Positions 60,644 through 64,000 of a DNA stretch of 64,000 bases are shown here, piece after piece. Where the stretch lies: NCBI GenBank assembly GCA_963966185.1, contig CAWZYM010000434.1, positions 186,001 to 250,000 on the forward strand, written 5' to 3'. The notes under the pieces were generated by a model. It saw only the letters and a list, made by a program, of their open reading frames with translations. It had not been told where the DNA came from and did no database searches. A program made the position numbers and the translations under genes. The DNA is from Rhabditoides inermis (taxonomy: Eukaryota; Nematoda; Chromadorea; Rhabditida; Rhabditidae). Every line of letters starts with the position of its first letter. Position 1 is the stretch's first letter.

Positions 60644-62308
60644 CTGCGGCTAGAACCTGACGGTTTGAGATTTCTGCCGGCTGAACCTGACGGTTTGAGA
60701 TATCTGGCGCTAGAACCTGACGGTTTGAGATCTCTGCGGCTAGAACCTGACGGTTTGAGATCTCTGCGGCTAGAACCTGACGGTTTGAGATCTCTGCAGC
60801 TAGAACCTGAAGGTTTTAGATATTTACCGACAGAACCTGACGATTTGAGTTCTCTGCCAACAGAACCTGACGGTTTGAGATCTCTACCAACAGAACCTGA
60901 CGGTTTGAGATTTCTGGGCCTAGAACCTGGCGGTTTGAGATATCTGGCGCTAGAACCTGACGGTTTGAGATAAATACCGTCAGAACCTGACAGTTTGAGA
61001 TCTCTGCGGCTAGAACCTGACGGTTTGAGATATCTGGCGCTAGAACCTGACGGTTTGATATTTCTTCCGCTATAAACCTGGCGGTCTGAAATCTCAACTG
61101 TCAGAACCTGACGCTTTTAATTTTCTGGCGCTAGAACCTGACAATTTGTGATTTCTGGGCCTAGAACCTGGCGGTTTGAAATTTCTGAGGCTAGAACCTG
61201 ACGGTTTGAGATATCTACTGTCAGAACCTGACGGTTTAAGTTTTCTGGGGCTAGAACCTGACGGTTTGAGATTTCTGGGACCAGAACCTGACGGTTTGAG
61301 ATTTCTACCGTCAGAACCTGACGGTTTGAGAATTCTGGGGCTGGAGCCTGACGGTTTGAGATTTCTGGGGCTAGAACCTGACAGTTTGAGATATCTACTG
61401 ACAGAACCTAACGGTTTGAGATCTCTGTCAAAAGAACCTGACGGATTGAGATCTCTGCCGACAGAACCTGACGGTTTGATTTCTCTGCGGCTAGAACCTG
61501 ACGGTTTGAGATTTCTGCCTGCAGAACCTGACGGTTTGAGATATCTGGCGCTAGAACCTGACAGTTTGAGATATCTACCGACAGAACATGACGGTTTGAG
61601 ATCTCTGCCAACAGAACCTGACGGTTTGAGGTCTCTGCCAACAGAACCTGACGGTTTGATATCTCTGCGGCTAGAACCTGACGGTTTGAGATTTCTGCCT
61701 GCAGAACCTGACGGTTTGAGATATCTGGCGCTAGAACCTGACAGTTTGAGACCTCTGCCGCTAGAACCTGACGGTTTGAGAATTCTGCCGGCAGAACCTG
61801 ACGGTTTGAGATATCTGGCGCTAGAACCTGACAGTTTGAGATATCTACCGACAGAACCTGACGGTTTGAGATCTCTGTCAACAGAACCTGACGGTTTGAG
61901 ATTTCTGCCAACAGAACCTGACGGTTTGATATCTCTGCGGCTAGAACCTGACGGTTTGAGATTTCTGCCGGCTGAACCTGACGGTTTGAGATATCTGGCG
62001 CTAGAACCTGACGGTTTGAGATCTCTGCGGCTAGAACCTGACGGTTTGAAATCTCTGCGGCTAGAACCTGACGGTTTGAGATCTCTGCGGCTAGAACCTG
62101 ACGGTTTTAGATAATTACCAACAGAACCTGACGATTTTAGTTCTCTGCCAACAGAACTTGACGGTTTGAGATCTCTACCAACAGAACCTGACGGTTTGAG
62201 ATTTCTGGGCCTAGAACCTGACGGTTTGAGATAAATACCGTCAGAACCTGACAGTTTGAGATCTCTGCGGCTAGAACCTGACGGTTTGAGATATCTGGCG
62301 CTAGAACC
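60644..62308 (+). repeat. Family A array A26 (1665-bp block, copy 4)
   Basis: Same length as A13, A16 and A17, with the TGATATTTCTTCC variant of A14 and A16. The A26-to-A27 start spacing (2341 bp) equals the A16-to-A17 spacing. Confidence 0.97.
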
Positions 62309-62946
62309 CCGTGTGTTAACAGTGTGTTAACAGTGTGTTAACAGTGTGTTAACAATGTGTTAACAGTGTGTTAACAGTGTGTTAACAATGTGTTAACAGT
62401 GTGTTAACAGTGTGTTAACAGTGTGTTAACAGTGTGTTAACAATGTGTTAACAGTGTGTTAACAGTGTGTTAACAGTGTGTTAACAGTGTGTTAACAGTG
62501 TGTTAACAGTGTGTTAACAGTGTGTTAACAGTGTGTTAACAGTGTGTTAACAGTGTGTTAACAGTGTGTTAACAGTGTGTTAACAGTGTGTTAACAGTGT
62601 GTTAACAGTGTGTTAACAGTGTGTTAACAGTGTGTTAACAGTGTGTTAACAGTGTGTTAACAGTGTGTTAACAGTGTGTTAACAGTGTGTTAACAGTGTG
62701 TTAACAGTGTGTTAACAGTGTGTTAACAGTGTGTTAACAGTGTGTTAACAGTGTGTTAACAGTGTGTTAACAGTGTGTTAACAGTGTGTTAACAGTGTGT
62801 TAACGGTGTGTTACAGTGTGTTAACAGTGTGTTAACAGTGTGTTAACAGTGTGTTAACAGTGTGTTAACAGTGTGTTAACAGTGTGTTAACAGTGTGTTA
62901 ACAGTGTGTTAACGGTGTGTTAAGAGTGTGTTAAGAGTGTGTAAAC
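62309..62946 (+). repeat. Family B array B27 (638 bp)
   Basis: 58 units by length, with the three-AATG start of B16. Together with A26 it duplicates the A16-B16 segment. Confidence 0.98.
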
Positions 62947-62984
62947 ATCACATCACTATCACTGCATCACATCACTGCACATCA
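62947..62984 (+). other. 38-bp long linker (CATCAC-rich)
   Basis: Same bases as 42637-42674. Confidence 0.94.
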
Positions 62985-64000
62985 CTGCGGCTAGAACCTG
63001 ACGGTTTGAGATTTCTGCCGGCTGAACCTGACGGTTTGAGATATCTGGCGCTAGAACCTGACGGTTTGAGATCTCTGCGGCTAGAACCTGACGGTTTGAG
63101 ATCTCTGCGGCTAGAACCTGACGGTTTGAGATCTCTGCAGCTAGAACCTGAAGGTTTTAGATATTTACCGACAGAACCTGACGATTTGAGTTCTCTGCCA
63201 ACAGAACCTGACGGTTTGAGATCTCTACCAACAGAACCTGACGGTTTGAGATTTCTGGGCCTAGAACCTGGCGGTTTGAGATATCTGGCGCTAGAACCTG
63301 ACGGTTTGAGATAAATACCGTCAGAACCTGACAGTTTGAGATCTCTGCGGCTAGAACCTGACGGTTTGAGATATCTGGCGCTAGAACCTGACGGTTTGAT
63401 ATCTCTTCCGCTATAAACCTGGCGGTCTGAAATCTCAACTGTCAGAACCTGACGCTTTTAATTTTCTGGCGCTAGAACCTGACAATTTGTGATTTCTGGG
63501 CCTAGAACCTGGCGGTTTGAAATTTCTGAGGCTAGAACCTGACGGTTTGAGATATCTACTGTCAGAACCTGACGGTTTAAGTTTTCTGGGGCTAGAACCT
63601 GACGGTTTGAGATTTCTGGGACCAGAACCTGACGGTTTGAGATTTCTACCGTCAGAACCTGACGGTTTGAGAATTCTGGGGCTGGAGCCTGACGGTTTGA
63701 GATTTCTGGGGCTAGAACCTGACAGTTTGAGATATCTACTGACAGAACCTAACGGTTTGAGATCTCTGTCAAAAGAACCTGACGGATTGAGATCTCTGCC
63801 GACAGAACCTGACGGTTTGATTTCTCTGCGGCTAGAACCTGACGGTTTGAGATTTCTGCCTGCAGAACCTGACGGTTTGAGATATCTGGCGCTAGAACCT
63901 GACAGTTTGAGATATCTACCGACAGAACATGACGGTTTGAGATCTCTGCCAACAGAACCTGACGGTTTGAGGTCTCTGCCAACAGAACCTGACGGTTTGA
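62985..64000 (+). repeat. Family A array A27 (cut by right window edge)
   Basis: The first 1016 bp of a subtype 2 block, including the diverged TATAAACC section at about 63410. The array continues past the window end in the same phase. Confidence 0.97.

Noticed and set aside
860..62946. MYB-type site (TAACGG) at B array ends as a regulatory element
   Set aside because: A 6-bp match in a low-complexity repeat edge occurs by chance, and nothing else supports regulation.

Overview
This window is eukaryotic satellite DNA from end to end. I find no gene, RNA gene, transposon coding region or CRISPR array in it. The repeat type (short-unit tandem arrays nested in kilobase-scale higher-order repeats, with no unique sequence for 64 kb) points to a heterochromatic, centromere-near or subtelomeric block in a large eukaryotic genome. 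My weak impression, from the GTGTGTTAAC-type minisatellite, is a teleost fish, but nothing in the window proves a taxon.

Three tandem families make up everything. Family A is a 30-bp unit: core GAACCTGACGGTTTGAGA followed by a variable dodecamer such as TCTCTGCGGCTA. Family B is an 11-bp unit, AGTGTGTTAAC. Family C is a 32-bp unit: GAAAGAGAAGACATTCG followed by TTTTCATATCCATAT. A and B are joined into a composite higher-order repeat: B array, then a 29-bp (or 38-bp) unique linker starting ATCACATCACTAT, then an A array, then an invariant A-to-B joint (CTAGAACC|CCGTGTGTT).

Layout: 1-18363 is A/B composite repeat, subtype 1 (linker with GCTCGC). 18364-18373 is a truncated linker. 18374-36080 is one uninterrupted C array of about 550 units with its own roughly 2.19-kb higher-order repeat. 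36081-64000 is A/B composite repeat, subtype 2 (linker with GCTCAC, or a 38-bp CATCAC-rich version), with a scrambled zone at about 49.5-55.3 kb. A has the same orientation on both sides of C.

Block lengths recur exactly: A blocks of 1692 bp (three), 382 bp (three), 1274 bp (two), 1665 bp (four), 2115 bp (two) and 374 bp (two). In subtype 2 the ordinary B arrays are whole multiples of 11 bp. This records recent unequal exchange and segmental duplication. Array edges keep private variants while centres are homogeneous.

The A arrays stay open in several frames on both strands because 30 is a multiple of 3, giving repeat peptides such as LEPDGLRSLR (+) and SNRQVLAAEI (-), up to 402 codons. Differences between units fall mostly on first and second codon positions, so I read these as by-products of the repeat, not genes. 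The most notable items are the perfect dyad in each C unit, the shared linker where C begins, the fixed 304-bp marker spacing inside C, and the set of duplicated recombination joints.
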